Source: Oceanispirochaeta crateris (GTDB taxonomy: Bacteria > Spirochaetota > Spirochaetia > DSM-2461). From it: a stretch of DNA of 64,000 nt. The notes beneath the pieces were generated by a model that was given only the letters and a program-made list of their open reading frames with translations, was not told the DNA's origin and searched no databases. The stretch covers positions 1,674,001 to 1,738,000 of the forward strand of contig NZ_CP036150.1 in the NCBI RefSeq assembly GCF_008329965.1, in the 5' to 3' direction. Shown here one piece after another: positions 19,119 through 29,560 of the stretch (positions are counted from its first letter, which is position 1; the number at the start of each line of letters is the position of its first letter). The position numbers were made by a program, and so were the translations under genes.

Positions 19119-19895
19119 CTATTCCCCTCCACTACTCTTCTGGGGACGTTCTGCAGGTGGCAGATAGGTATAAAGCTTATCTTCGAGAATACGGGGATTG
19201 TCTCCCGATTGTATGGACAGGATTCCCTGAACCATTATTTCCTTAACCAAAAGCTCTTCCTTGTTTCTGTCGTCCAGTTTGATCTGGAGTGGCATGAGAA
19301 CCAAGTTGGCAAAAATAGAACCATAAAGTGTGGTAATCAGAGCAACAGCCATGTTTGGTCCAATAGATGCAGTATCTTCTAAGTTTGCCATCATACCAAT
19401 GAGCCCTAAAAGTGTACCGATCATCCCGAAGGCAGGGGCTATTTTTGCCCAGTTTCCAAAAAACTCTATCCCGTCCTGGTGCCGTGCATCAATCATGGAA
19501 AGGTTGCCATATAGGATTTTTTTAATCACATCCGGGTCGGTACCATCAACAACAAGGCGCAGTCCTCCCCGCAAAAAATCATCATCCACATCATTTAGGG
19601 CATCATCCAGGGAGAGGAGACCTTCCTTTCTGGCATTGTCGGCGAAGGTTACCAGCTGGGTTATAATGGCTTCCTTGTTAAAAACCTGCACATTCATGGC
19701 AATATTCAAATATTTGGTAAAACCGAGTGTGCGCTGCAGGGGGTTGGCGACAATCATGGCGGCGAAGGAACCGAATATAACGATGATCACTGAAGCAACG
19801 TCCAAGTACAGGGACATTGCATTTCCTGCGGCGATGATCGATCCGACGATGAGTAAAAAACCACCAATCAAACCACCTATTGTTGCTATATCCAT
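19119..19895 (-). CDS. motA: MotA, stator protein
   Basis: 258 residues, four membrane helices: two near the N-terminus and two after a long cytoplasmic loop, with the conserved WAKIAPAFGMIGTLLGLIGM and GSIFANLVLMPLQIKL. The loop carries the charged residues that touch FliG. Follows flbD by 7 bases. Confidence 0.98.
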   Translation of the reverse strand: MDIATIGGLIGGFLLIVGSIIAAGNAMSLYLDVASVIIVIFGSFAAMIVANPLQRTLGFTKYLNIAMNVQVFNKEAIITQLVTFADNARKEGLLSLDDALNDVDDDFLRGGLRLVVDGTDPDVIKKILYGNLSMIDARHQDGIEFFGNWAKIAPAFGMIGTLLGLIGMMANLEDTASIGPNMAVALITTLYGSIFANLVLMPLQIKLDDRNKEELLVKEIMVQGILSIQSGDNPRILEDKLYTYLPPAERPQKSSGGE

Positions 19896-19902
19896 GTAAA
19901 AA

Positions 19903-20106
19903 CTACTCCTCGTTCTTGAAACCGCCGATCAAACGTCTGTACTCCACAATCCTATTGAAAAGTGTGGAATAATCTTCCTGAACTACCAGACGTTTTCCCG
20001 ACAGCATCACAATAGTGGTGCTTGCATCAGCTTCTATATATTCAATCTGATGGGGATTGAGATACAATACCTTGTTCAATTTCCCCATTATCGTTACTTC
20101 TACCAT
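19903..20106 (-). CDS. flbD: FlbD/SwrD-type small flagellar protein
   Basis: 67 residues with the FlbD core: LNPHQIEYIEADASTTIVML, then GKRLVVQEDYSTLFNRIVEYRR. In Bacillus the homologue SwrD affects stator output; its placement directly before motA here agrees with that. Starts 14 bases after flgE. Confidence 0.93.
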   Translation of the reverse strand: MVEVTIMGKLNKVLYLNPHQIEYIEADASTTIVMLSGKRLVVQEDYSTLFNRIVEYRRLIGGFKNEE

Positions 20107-20120
20107 TTAATCAATGAACC

Positions 20121-21509
20121 TTATCTCTTGAGAGACAGGAGTTCCTGCAACATGGTATCACTGGTTGTTATGGACTTGCTATTGGCCTGAAAACCTCTTT
20201 GGGTCACAATCATATCTGTAAACTGCTCTGCTAAGTCCACATTACTCATTTCAAGAGCTCCGGAAATAAACTTTCCTTTCCCGGCGATACCCGATGGTCC
20301 GATATTAGCTTCACCCGAGTTTATGGTGGCCATATAAGTGCTTTCTCCACCCTTTTCAAGACCTCCCGGATTGATAAAGCTGGCTAAGGCAACCTGCCCG
20401 AGTGAGCGGTTTGTACCATTGGAGTATACACCAGTGATAACACCCCTGGAATCAATCTGAAAAGTTTCAAGATATCCCATGGAGTATCCATTCTGTCTGA
20501 AGGCCTTGGTAGAGGATGTTTCGGCAAACTGAGTCACGGTATTGGTATAGCTGCCTACTTCTCCGAGGTTCAAATTGAGAGTCTGCCTGATGGGAGCTCC
20601 GTCCGCTCCGGGTGTTGAATCAATGACGTCAAAAGAAACCGGAATAAGAAGATTTCCCTCGGTGATTGTATCTCCCTGGGCATCAAAGGCAGCAGTTAAG
20701 GCTCCCAGGTTGTCAAATTCCATGGTGAATGTGCCGTCGGCATTATTTTCAGCGCCGATGTCCAATGTTGTATTTGTTGGATTTTCTCCATTTTCATCCA
20801 CATTGACAGATACATTCCATTGATTGTTTACCCCGGGATTCTTGGTAAAGCTAATGGTCATCTTATGAACATTGCCAAAGGAATCATAAATATCTTTATC
20901 GATGGTCCATGTTCCTTCTCTGGTATCTGCAGTACCAGCACCGGGAAGAATTTCGGGTGTCCTCTTATCCAGGTTACAGGCTAGTTCCACTTCTGTAGTG
21001 GCACTGGCCGGATCTTTGCTTCCCACGGGAATAAACAGATCGCTTGTATCGCTGGCTGTATTCAAATAGGTCTCGCCGTCAATAGTTTCGGCCTCCCATC
21101 CCTGAACTCTCATTCCGTTAGCAGGATTAACGAGCATACCGCCCTCGTCTAATCCGAAGGCTCCGGCTCTTGAATAGTATTCTTTATCTCCCTGACTGAG
21201 GATAAAAAAACCATTTCCCTGGATGGCAAGGTCTGTGGTATTCCCCGTTGACTGGAGAGATCCCTGAGTATGAATCGTATCGATAGTAGCCACGGTCATA
21301 CCAAGGCCCACCTGCATGGGATTCACACCACCGAGTTCTTCAGTAGGTCTGGCAGCCCCGCGCATGCCTTGGGATATCATATCCTGGAAAATAACCCGGC
21401 CTTTTTTAAACCCGATTGTATTGACGTTGGATACGTTATTACCGATCACGTCCATTCTTGTCTGATGATTCTGAAGACCGGATACACCGGAATAGAGTGA
21501 GCGCATCAT
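20121..21509 (-). CDS. flgE: FlgE, flagellar hook protein
   Basis: 462 residues. N- and C-terminal coiled-coil rod motifs ([20 protein letters not shown] and [17 protein letters not shown]) surround the hook domains. Lys165 and Cys178 are present in [16 protein letters not shown], the same residues and spacing known from Treponema denticola FlgE to form the lysinoalanine cross-link that joins spirochaete hook subunits covalently. Overlaps flgD by 4 bases (ATGA). Confidence 0.98.
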   Translation of the reverse strand: MMRSLYSGVSGLQNHQTRMDVIGNNVSNVNTIGFKKGRVIFQDMISQGMRGAARPTEELGGVNPMQVGLGMTVATIDTIHTQGSLQSTGNTTDLAIQGNGFFILSQGDKEYYSRAGAFGLDEGGMLVNPANGMRVQGWEAETIDGETYLNTASDTSDLFIPVGSKDPASATTEVELACNLDKRTPEILPGAGTADTREGTWTIDKDIYDSFGNVHKMTISFTKNPGVNNQWNVSVNVDENGENPTNTTLDIGAENNADGTFTMEFDNLGALTAAFDAQGDTITEGNLLIPVSFDVIDSTPGADGAPIRQTLNLNLGEVGSYTNTVTQFAETSSTKAFRQNGYSMGYLETFQIDSRGVITGVYSNGTNRSLGQVALASFINPGGLEKGGESTYMATINSGEANIGPSGIAGKGKFISGALEMSNVDLAEQFTDMIVTQRGFQANSKSITTSDTMLQELLSLKR

Positions 21510-21961
21510 AACTGTGACTCTCCTTTATTGTTATAAACTGTATGTAATGTACTAAAATCATAATAATTGCCATTGACGAGAAGTTGAGGGAAGTCTCCGC
21601 CGGTAACGGCTTCAACCTGGCCCTGAATAAGCTGTCCTGACGACATAAGCTCCACATCTTTTCCCAATACATTGAATGCCTGAGAGCTGTTGAGCCGTTC
21701 AGCCATGGCTGTGAACTGCTGATTCATGTTGGTAATCTGCTCCAGGCTTGAAAATTGTGCCATCTGTGAGATGAATTCTTTGTCTTCCATAGGAGCCGTT
21801 GGATCCTGATGGGACAGCTGAGTAATGAGGATTTTCATAAAATCATCTTTATCCAGGTTCTGACTCTGCACCTTACTGCCACCCAGGGCTTTGTTAAAGC
21901 TTTCTACCTGCATGGAAGTTCTTGCACTGTCCGCCGCGTTCATCTGTGTACTAAAGTCCAT
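21506..21961 (-). CDS. flgD: FlgD, hook cap scaffold
   Basis: 151 residues, short but with the diagnostic N-terminal export/cap region: [20 protein letters not shown] and [20 protein letters not shown]. The C-terminus is a reduced beta domain ([19 protein letters not shown]). Guides FlgE polymerisation. A 68-base spacer separates it from fliK. Confidence 0.96.
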   Translation of the reverse strand: MDFSTQMNAADSARTSMQVESFNKALGGSKVQSQNLDKDDFMKILITQLSHQDPTAPMEDKEFISQMAQFSSLEQITNMNQQFTAMAERLNSSQAFNVLGKDVELMSSGQLIQGQVEAVTGGDFPQLLVNGNYYDFSTLHTVYNNKGESQL

Positions 21962-22029
21962 TCTAACTATCTCCTAACCCATAGGGTTCAAATCGATTCT
22001 ATATAACGCCTCTGATAAAACGACCGGTC

Positions 22030-23325
22030 CTACACGACCAGATTGATTTGACTGAGGGACATTCCCTCTTCATAAACCACCGGTATCTGTCCATCCATAT
22101 CATCCAAAACTGAATTAGTAAAATAGACAGGTTTCTCATTCTTGTGTTGCTGTCGACCATCGGCCTGTCCTCCACCCACAGAAACATCCAGGGATGCAGA
22201 ACTGAATCCGCTGTCTTCAAGGGCTTTGGTTAAATCTGCCAAATTGTTCATAAAAGCCTGACGTACACTATTATTTTCGACAATAATCTTCCCGACTATA
22301 TTATTTTCATGAAGATTCAGATTAATCCTGACTTTTCCAAGGGATTCAGGCTTCAAAATCAGCTTTATTTCACCCTCTTTATTGTCTTTCAAAACAAATC
22401 GAATGTTTTTAGTAAGTTCTTGAGTTCCCTTATCCTGAAGTTGCTTGTCCAGAAGGACAGCACCTTTCTGCTCTTCCGCCGTTTGAAGTGAAAATGTTTT
22501 ACCGCTGGTATCCATCTGATCTGCCTGTGCCATTCCTGTAGCGGCATCATCAGAGGGAACCAGTTCCATGGTCATCTGATTGTCTGGCCCGGGAGATTCC
22601 ACAACCTTTAAAAGGGAAGCCGATTTGTCTACAGTCGAAACGGTCCTTCTGTCTTCCACTGTAATTTTGGTCTCTTCTGCTGCCATTTTCGTTTTAGCTT
22701 TTAACAAAGAGGAGTCTTTCTTCTCCACAGCAGATTTGACATCATTTTGAGCAACAAGCTGGGATGTCTCGCTACTTTTCACAATCCCTATGGATTCTCC
22801 GCTTATACCGGTATCGTTTTGAAGGATTTCTTCCTCGGGGATTCCTTTATTCAAAGAAAGCTTTTCTGATTTTTCTATTTCTTTTTCAGATTCCACTGCA
22901 ACGGGTATCAGACCCTTTGCTTCTTGCTGAGTATTCTGATTTGATACGACCTGGATGTCTGGAAGTACTGTTTTTTTCTGAGATTTAGAGAGGGTGAGTT
23001 TCTTTTCATCCCCTCCTTTGATATCCAGATCTTTTACAACGACTCCGAGATTTTGAACCAGCCCTTTTTTTTCCGTAAATGTGTCCGCCAGTTTCAATGA
23101 AACGCGGATATTCCTTTTGTCATTGACGAGTGTAGCAAGCTCAGTCTTATTCGGATCTGCAGTCATTGCTGTTTTTTGGACCGATTCCGTATCATGGTTC
23201 TCTTTTTGCTTATTGAGAGCCGTTTTGAAGCCGTCACTCTTATTTTTCAGGCCGGGAGCCTTATCAGGTGATTTTCCCTGTTTTACCGGAATTATATCCG
23301 CTGAGGGAGAAGACAGCTGAACCAT
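22030..23325 (-). CDS. fliK: FliK-type hook-length control protein
   Basis: 431 residues. A long, low-conservation Lys/Ser/Glu/Asp-rich N-terminal ruler (about 1-300) precedes a C-terminal Flg_hook domain (EIKLILKPESLGKVRINLNL, SVRQAFMNNLADLTKALEDS) that contacts FlhB to stop hook growth. The last ~45 residues form a polar tail. Position between flbB and flgD fits. Confidence 0.93.
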   Translation of the reverse strand: MVQLSSPSADIIPVKQGKSPDKAPGLKNKSDGFKTALNKQKENHDTESVQKTAMTADPNKTELATLVNDKRNIRVSLKLADTFTEKKGLVQNLGVVVKDLDIKGGDEKKLTLSKSQKKTVLPDIQVVSNQNTQQEAKGLIPVAVESEKEIEKSEKLSLNKGIPEEEILQNDTGISGESIGIVKSSETSQLVAQNDVKSAVEKKDSSLLKAKTKMAAEETKITVEDRRTVSTVDKSASLLKVVESPGPDNQMTMELVPSDDAATGMAQADQMDTSGKTFSLQTAEEQKGAVLLDKQLQDKGTQELTKNIRFVLKDNKEGEIKLILKPESLGKVRINLNLHENNIVGKIIVENNSVRQAFMNNLADLTKALEDSGFSSASLDVSVGGGQADGRQQHKNEKPVYFTNSVLDDMDGQIPVVYEEGMSLSQINLVV

Positions 23326-23341
23326 GGCACCTCCAGATTTA

Positions 23342-23965
23342 TTAGTCCTCCGGTTTTAAGGCCATTTTGCTTTGTATCTCAGCAGCTCGCTCAGCAGGCA
23401 TCAATGACAACCAGAAGGCAACAAGGGACGATTTACCAGATTCGGTAGCCAGTCGCTCTGATGTTCTCAGAAGGTCAACCAACTCCGTATCATCCATTTC
23501 CAGCATGATGGAAACAGCGTTCTGGGGAGGCATTCCCTCCAGATACGTAGCATTTTGTTCCAGGTTTGCTCTTTTATTGTCGTACGATTTCAAGGCTTCA
23601 TTAAGAGATTTCTCTTTCTCTTCGTTAGATTTCTGTTTTTCTTCCAATTGACTTGTCAATTCTTCCAGTTCTGCTTCTCTGATGAGGATGCCCTCTTCTC
23701 TAGCCACCAGGGATGCTTCAAAAATATCAAGAGCCTCCTGCTGTTTCTCAAGACGCTCACGGTCCAGCAGATACAAATCATCAGGTTGCTCTATAGGTTC
23801 GGGAACATCAAGCCGGACAATTTTAAGAATAGGAGCCAATGTTTCCCGGGCATCAATCAAGCCTAAGAAGTCGACCCAAAGCAGTCCTCCCACAATAAGT
23901 ACTACAATAAAAATGATGAGAAAAAAGATTTTCGCCACACCGGCGCCGCCATGTAAGCCAGCCAT
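23342..23965 (-). CDS. flbB: FlbB, spirochaete periplasmic collar protein (MotE-like)
   Basis: 207 residues. One N-terminal membrane helix (about 11-33), a long coiled coil (about 70-135), then a MotE/MgtE-N-like C-terminal region (YLEGMPPQNAVSIMLEMDDT, SLMPAERAAEIQSKM). FlbB is known in Borrelia as a base of the periplasmic flagellar collar that helps stator assembly. One base separates it from fliJ. Confidence 0.88.
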   Translation of the reverse strand: MAGLHGGAGVAKIFFLIIFIVVLIVGGLLWVDFLGLIDARETLAPILKIVRLDVPEPIEQPDDLYLLDRERLEKQQEALDIFEASLVAREEGILIREAELEELTSQLEEKQKSNEEKEKSLNEALKSYDNKRANLEQNATYLEGMPPQNAVSIMLEMDDTELVDLLRTSERLATESGKSSLVAFWLSLMPAERAAEIQSKMALKPED

Positions 23966-23966
23966 A

Positions 23967-24395
23967 TCAGTCCCCTGCCTGTTTCAGTCTATTCATGTTA
24001 TTTAAAAGGTCATCCAGGGTATGAGCTTCCGCCCGTCTCTGGATATCGCTATGTTCTTTCTTTCGTTTTTCTTTTAATTTATCAAGCCCTTCTCTCTTAG
24101 ATCTGGCCACTCTGTAATTTTCCCTCAAGTGCTCAAGTTCCCCTTCCCGGGAGTCCATTTCTTTTTGAAGGCCATGGATTTCCTGGTTGATTCGGGCATA
24201 ATAAAGACCGGACTGGAGTAGATCCTCCGAGCGTACTGCCGGGCTCTGACTTTCTCTGATTGCCATGCACTTCATTTTTTTTTCATTTAGATGATTCCAC
24301 TCTCCCATGGCTCTTCCCAGATGCATTTCGGCTTCCTGTTCTTCTTCCAGACGCAATTCCAGGATGGAATCAAGTGTAAATTGAAATCTTTTCAT
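23967..24395 (-). CDS. fliJ: FliJ, export chaperone-escort/central stalk
   Basis: 142 residues, almost entirely coiled coil, beginning with the typical FQFTLDSILELRLEEEQEAE. Inserts into the FliI hexamer and links it to FlhA. The gene overlaps fliI by 26 bases, an unusually long overlap for this block. Confidence 0.92.
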   Translation of the reverse strand: MKRFQFTLDSILELRLEEEQEAEMHLGRAMGEWNHLNEKKMKCMAIRESQSPAVRSEDLLQSGLYYARINQEIHGLQKEMDSREGELEHLRENYRVARSKREGLDKLKEKRKKEHSDIQRRAEAHTLDDLLNNMNRLKQAGD

Positions 24396-25767
24396 CCCTG
24401 AGATCCTTATCTGTTAGTTTTTCAGTCAAAGTATCCTTCAATTCATCCCTCAAATCATCACCGCTGATCCTTCCCGCTTCGATGAGTGTGGAATTCAGTT
24501 CGGCCTTTTCTTCAACGGCCTGCTGCAAAAATTCATTTATTTCATCAATCTTGCTAATGGCTTCATCCACCTGAGGATTGGATCCTCTGGCATAGGCTCC
24601 GACGGCTATGAGGTCTTCCTTTTCTGTATAAAGTGACAAAAGCTTCCGAATATAACCCGCATTTTTACGCATCCTCAGGGGCATAACCTTGTTTTCCAAC
24701 CTTGAAATAGAGCTTAGGACATCGACGGCTGGATAGTGGTATTTTTCAGCCAGTTTCCGGGTCAACACAATATGCCCATCCAGAATACCCCGAACTGCAT
24801 CGGTTACGGGTTCTTCCATATCGTCCCCTTCCACCAAAATGGTGTACACGCCTGTGATGGTTCCTTGATCGGAAGTCCCGCTGCGCTCCAGTAATTTTGG
24901 AAGGAGTGTAAAAACGGAAGGGGTATACCCTCTTGTGGCGGGCGGTTCTCCAACGGCCAGACCGATCTCCCTCTGACTCATGGCAAGGCGTGTGACAGAA
25001 TCAAAGAGGAGCATGACATTTTTGCCCTGATCTCTGAAGTATTCGGCAATGGTTGTGGCAGTAAAGGCGCCCCGAACACGGCTGAGAGCCGATGTATCCC
25101 CAGTAGAAACAACGAGGACCGACCTCTTCAGGCCCTCGGCTCCCAGGTCATTTTCAATGAATTCACGGACTTCTCTACCCCGTTCACCGATGAGGGCTAT
25201 GACATTGATATCTGCGGACGTATTGCGGGCAATCATTCCAAGGAGGGTGGATTTCCCCACTCCCGATCCGGCAAAAATACCGATTCTCTGTCCTTCCCCC
25301 AAGGGGATCATGCTGTCAATGGAACGGATGCCCGTAATGATCTGTTTTGTAATTGGCTTTCTGTGCAAGGGGGAGGGAGGAGTTCTGAACACAGAGAGGC
25401 GTTGGGCGCTGTTGTTGCCCTTGATACCGCCACGGCCGTCTATGGGATGGCCGAGACCGTCTAACACACGGCCCAGAAGGTCATCTGATACCTGAATGCT
25501 CAGTTGTTCTCCCGTGGCAATGACCGGACAACCCGCCTCTATACCTTGAATGTCGTCATATGGCATAAGCTGAACCCTCTGGTCCTTGAGAGCCACGACC
25601 TCGGCCAGATACTCCCGTCCCAAGCGGGGAATGATGATGCGGCAGACTTCACCCACAACGGCCTGGGGTCCGTTTGATTCGATGAGACTTCCTTGCACAC
25701 GGATCACACGACCCTGATATTTGATTGTATCCAGTTCTTCGACTGTATCGATGTATCGTTTCAGCAT
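24370..25767 (-). CDS. fliI: FliI, flagellum-specific export ATPase
   Basis: 465 residues. F1-beta/Rho-like ATPase: Walker A GSGVGKST at 167-174, GERGREVREFIE, and the Walker B segment NVMLLFDSVTRLAMSQREIG, with the T3SS/FliI signature PSVFTLLPKLLERSG. Energises substrate unloading at the export gate with FliH and FliJ. Confidence 0.98.
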   Translation of the reverse strand: MLKRYIDTVEELDTIKYQGRVIRVQGSLIESNGPQAVVGEVCRIIIPRLGREYLAEVVALKDQRVQLMPYDDIQGIEAGCPVIATGEQLSIQVSDDLLGRVLDGLGHPIDGRGGIKGNNSAQRLSVFRTPPSPLHRKPITKQIITGIRSIDSMIPLGEGQRIGIFAGSGVGKSTLLGMIARNTSADINVIALIGERGREVREFIENDLGAEGLKRSVLVVSTGDTSALSRVRGAFTATTIAEYFRDQGKNVMLLFDSVTRLAMSQREIGLAVGEPPATRGYTPSVFTLLPKLLERSGTSDQGTITGVYTILVEGDDMEEPVTDAVRGILDGHIVLTRKLAEKYHYPAVDVLSSISRLENKVMPLRMRKNAGYIRKLLSLYTEKEDLIAVGAYARGSNPQVDEAISKIDEINEFLQQAVEEKAELNSTLIEAGRISGDDLRDELKDTLTEKLTDKDLRDEKISIYT

Positions 25768-25815
25768 GTTCCCCTCCCCAGCGGCATGCGGTATCTTTTG
25801 AAAGATGGGCAGCTT

Positions 25816-26730
25816 CTACTGCTCACCCTTCACCTTGATAGGCACGAGTTCCATGATTTTCTCTTCAATTTCTTTCAACTGACTCGTTATTCTGGCATCT
25901 ATCTGCCCAAAATCTGTTTCAATAATACATCCTCCGGGATCCACAGAGGTATCTTCCAAAATGGTGATGGATTTGACATTCTCCACCATTTTCATAAAAT
26001 CCCTAGTATGATCCGTGGCCAGATCAAGATCGGCAAGGTTCACCCTCACAGCCACATCCCCCCGGCTCTTGAGCTTCCGCAGGGCCTGTACAATATTATT
26101 GACGACAACATTTTTCTGGTTCTCCGAGATGACCTTGATGACCTTGCGTGAAATGAGGAGAACCAGATCTATCATCTGAGTTTCAGCCTCATTAATCATA
26201 TCTTCCCGTTTCTGAATAGCCCGGTCGATGATGACATGAAGTCGTTCTATCAGCCTTTCCGCTTCCCTGTGGCCTTCCTGGAAACCCTCTTCACGGCCGG
26301 CTGACTCCCCTTTTTTTCTAGCTTCCTCTTCTATTTCGGCAACTCTCTGGCGGGCTTCTTCCACCAATTTTTCGGAATCCTCTTTGGCCTGGGCCAGGAT
26401 TCTCGCCGCTTCGCTTTCAGCTTCTATTTTTTCACGGGCTGCCTGGTCGGTCTTGCGACGAACCTCTTCAAAGGCGGTTTCTTCGGCTTCTGTCTGAATG
26501 CGCTGGGCCTCTTCTTCGGCTCTTTGCATCATCCTCAGCTTTTCTTCTTCCCAACCTGCCTTGAATAATTCGGCTTCTCGTCTCAAATCATCGGCTGTCG
26601 GACCTGTGTACTCTTCCACATCAACAACTTCGTCCAATTCGGCCTCTTTATAGAAAATCGGAGCCGAAATTTCCACCTTTTGAGCCGTGAGATTCACGAT
26701 TTCCATGGGTCTGAATAGATTTTTTGCCAT
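25816..26730 (-). CDS. fliH: FliH, regulator of the export ATPase
   Basis: 304 residues. Glu/Ala/Arg-rich coiled coil (about 45-165, including GREEGFQEGHREAERL with the GxxxG-like pattern of FliH) and a C-terminal vacuolar-ATPase-E-like domain (LVLLISRKVIKVISENQKNV, DVAVRVNLADLDLA). Holds FliI at the C-ring. Longer than enterobacterial FliH because of the extended coiled coil. Confidence 0.95.
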   Translation of the reverse strand: MAKNLFRPMEIVNLTAQKVEISAPIFYKEAELDEVVDVEEYTGPTADDLRREAELFKAGWEEEKLRMMQRAEEEAQRIQTEAEETAFEEVRRKTDQAAREKIEAESEAARILAQAKEDSEKLVEEARQRVAEIEEEARKKGESAGREEGFQEGHREAERLIERLHVIIDRAIQKREDMINEAETQMIDLVLLISRKVIKVISENQKNVVVNNIVQALRKLKSRGDVAVRVNLADLDLATDHTRDFMKMVENVKSITILEDTSVDPGGCIIETDFGQIDARITSQLKEIEEKIMELVPIKVKGEQ

Positions 26731-26749
26731 AATTTATACTCCCGAGGCC

Positions 26750-27787
26750 TTAAACCAGAACATCTTCTTCTCCACTTCTGGCAATGACGACTTCTCCCTG
26801 CTCTTCCAGCTTCCTGATGACAGATACGATTTTCTGTTGAGCTTCTTCCACGTCTTTTCTTCTCGTAGGACCCATAAAATCCATGTCTTCCTTGAGCAAA
26901 GCTGCCGCGCGCTTGGACATATTTCTAAAGATCTTATCCTGAACTTCCGGATCTACCGCCTTGAGGGCTTTAGCCAATTCGGCCGTATCTACTTCACGCA
27001 TAACCCGCTGTACGGCCCGGTCATCCAGCATGATGATATCTTCAAATACAAACATTCTCTTCTTAATTTCTTCTGCCAGTTCCGGATCTTCCTCTTCCAA
27101 TGACTCAATGATCGTCTTTTCTGTAGTACGGTCTACCAAGTTAAGGATATCGACGATGCTGCCGACACCACCGGCAGAGGTATAGTCTTCCGATGACAAG
27201 GATGACAGTTTTTTCTCAAGGACACGCTCAACCTCTCTCAGGATTTCTGGAGAAGTCCTGTCCATGGTGGCGATCCTCTTAGCAACATCCGACTGTTTTT
27301 CCTGCGGAAGATTCCCCAGAATCTGCGAGGCTTTCAAGGGCTCGAGATAGGCCAGAATAAGGGCGATTGTCTGGGGATGTTCCTGCTGAATAAAATTCAA
27401 CAGATGAGCAGGGTCGGTCCGCCGAACAAAATCGAAGGGTCTGGTCTTCAGAGAACTTGTCAGCCGGTTGATGATATCCACGGCTTTTTGGCTTCCAAGA
27501 GATTTCTCCAGCAGTTCACGAGCATAGTCGATTCCTCCCGAAGAGATAAAATCAGAGGCCATCATGAGTTCCTGGAACTCCTGAAGAACCATATCTCTCG
27601 ATTCAGAATCAATATTCTCCAGTCGGGCAATCTCGAAAGTCAGAATTTCTATTTCATCTTCTCGAAGGTGTTTGAATACTTCCGATGAGATATCTGCTCC
27701 CAAAGTGACCAGAAAAATAGCGGCCTTCTGCTTCCCTGTGAGATCTTCCTTGTGGGGACTTTTTCCACCCTGCTGGTTGTTAGCCAT
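26750..27787 (-). CDS. fliG: FliG, rotor switch protein
   Basis: 345 residues with the three FliG domains. EHPQTIALILAYLEP is the middle-domain EHPQ motif that binds FliM; the C-terminal domain carries charged torque residues around DDRAVQRVMREVDTAELAKA. Lies 3 bases after fliF. Spirochaetes often have two FliG paralogues; the operon copy is the rotor form. Confidence 0.98.
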   Translation of the reverse strand: MANNQQGGKSPHKEDLTGKQKAAIFLVTLGADISSEVFKHLREDEIEILTFEIARLENIDSESRDMVLQEFQELMMASDFISSGGIDYARELLEKSLGSQKAVDIINRLTSSLKTRPFDFVRRTDPAHLLNFIQQEHPQTIALILAYLEPLKASQILGNLPQEKQSDVAKRIATMDRTSPEILREVERVLEKKLSSLSSEDYTSAGGVGSIVDILNLVDRTTEKTIIESLEEEDPELAEEIKKRMFVFEDIIMLDDRAVQRVMREVDTAELAKALKAVDPEVQDKIFRNMSKRAAALLKEDMDFMGPTRRKDVEEAQQKIVSVIRKLEEQGEVVIARSGEEDVLV

Positions 27788-27790
27788 TCT

Positions 27791-29497
27791 CTATTCCTCC
27801 GCCAACCATGTTCTGATCAGATTAGCCACATCTTCTGGATGTTCTCTGGCCATGTTTTTAGCATTTTCCTGCATTTCCATGCGGGCCCTGTCCTGAACAG
27901 ACATTTCTACATCAATTCCTTCTTCTTCTGCCTGTCTGAGAGTCTGCTCTCTCATGGCCTGGTGCTGTCTGGCCAGCTCTTCTTCTCTGAGACGTCTCCG
28001 TCTTTCAAGCTCTTTGGAAATCATTCTAAAGAGGAAGAAGGCTGCAATCAGAATCACAAGGGCTACAATTGAGAAAAGCATGGTCTGTTGAATCTGCTGC
28101 TGACGGCGGTATTCATCGTCTTCAGCCTTGAATTCGGCGCTCCGGTCAAAGGGTATATGCTGTACTGTTACAGTGTCTCCCCGGGCTGTGCTGAAACCAA
28201 CAGCATGCTGTACAAGAGTCAGAGCCTTACCCAGATCCTCATCCGAAACAGGTGTATAAATTCTTTGTATACTTCCTTTTTCAATGATGGCTTTTCCATT
28301 CTCATCATAATCCCAGTTCCAGATTCCGTCCACGGCTACGGCGACTGAGATCCTGGCAATGGCAAAGGGACTCTTCTCTTCCTGAATATTTCTGGTGTTA
28401 ACCACTTCATTTCTTGTGGAACTGTTGCTCTGGTACTTACCAACCAGATTATTTAAATCCTTATAGGCAGAAGGGGTTTGTCCCTCCTGTCCGGGAGGTC
28501 CCTCGGGATTAAAACCGGTTCCCTCAAAGAGTTCATTGCTGTTATTTTCACTAATCGTAATGGAGTTGACCGTTTCCAATTCGCTGTAAGGTGTTTCCGG
28601 GTTATCCTCTATGACCGTAATGGGATAGTGTTCTTCCGTTGCAATTGTTTTATTGATAAACTCCAGATCAATATCTATGTTCACAATATTCACACGCTTG
28701 GCAGTAAAAACATTCTGCAAGGATGCCAGAATTGTATTTGTGTACTGGACTTCCAGAGACTTCTTCTGTTTCAGCATGCGGCTTGTCAACTCCAGCCTAT
28801 CCAGACTTTCCAGTCCTTCAAAATCATTGAGGATTCTACCGCTGTAATCGAGGATCGTAATATTTTCCGCCGAGAGACCCTCTACGGCAAACTGAATCAA
28901 TTTTACAATTCCTTCAATTTTATTACGGTTCTCACTGATGTCACTCCCGGGTCTTGGTGTGACAATGACAGAAACAGTAGTCGGATTCTGCTCACTGGAA
29001 AACAAGGTCCTTTCGGGCATGACAAGCGATACCTGGGCATTATCCACATCACCGAGAGCCTTAATGTGCTGCTCTAAATTGGAGGTGATCGCCCGTCTCA
29101 GGTTCACATCCCTTTCAAAATCAGTGAGAGTCCATCGCTCCACATCAAAGATGGCCCAGGGATCAGTTCCCGTGGGGATGAGATCTTCTCTAATGAGAAG
29201 GGCCCTCATCCGTCTTGCCACTTTGTCATCAGAAACATAGATGCGTCCGTCGGGGTTCAGTTTATAAGAGACCCCTTCTTCATCCAGCTTCAGAATAATA
29301 CGCTCATTTTGTGTTTGATCAGTTATCGGAACACCCAGCAAGGGTACCATGCTGGGTGAAGATGAGACTGTAAACAGTAAGACGATACCCACCACAGCTC
29401 CGATCAGAATCCCTGTGAATATCAATTTCTGGATGATACTCCACTTTCCCCAAATCGTACCGATCTGAGACATAAGTTTTTTAATCCATTCCAGCAT
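27791..29497 (-). CDS. fliF: FliF, MS-ring protein
   Basis: 568 residues. Two membrane helices (about 23-47 and 475-495) flank the large periplasmic ring-building region; the C-terminal cytoplasmic tail ends in the FliG-binding segment (EDVANLIRTWLAEE). This ring is the first platform of the basal body and houses the export gate. Confidence 0.98.
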   Translation of the reverse strand: MLEWIKKLMSQIGTIWGKWSIIQKLIFTGILIGAVVGIVLLFTVSSSPSMVPLLGVPITDQTQNERIILKLDEEGVSYKLNPDGRIYVSDDKVARRMRALLIREDLIPTGTDPWAIFDVERWTLTDFERDVNLRRAITSNLEQHIKALGDVDNAQVSLVMPERTLFSSEQNPTTVSVIVTPRPGSDISENRNKIEGIVKLIQFAVEGLSAENITILDYSGRILNDFEGLESLDRLELTSRMLKQKKSLEVQYTNTILASLQNVFTAKRVNIVNIDIDLEFINKTIATEEHYPITVIEDNPETPYSELETVNSITISENNSNELFEGTGFNPEGPPGQEGQTPSAYKDLNNLVGKYQSNSSTRNEVVNTRNIQEEKSPFAIARISVAVAVDGIWNWDYDENGKAIIEKGSIQRIYTPVSDEDLGKALTLVQHAVGFSTARGDTVTVQHIPFDRSAEFKAEDDEYRRQQQIQQTMLFSIVALVILIAAFFLFRMISKELERRRRLREEELARQHQAMREQTLRQAEEEGIDVEMSVQDRARMEMQENAKNMAREHPEDVANLIRTWLAEE

Positions 29498-29560
29498 TTC
29501 CCCCTCCCACGGTGAAACCTGAGGACCACGGATGAGAACCGCAGCCCTTCATAGGGTTCG

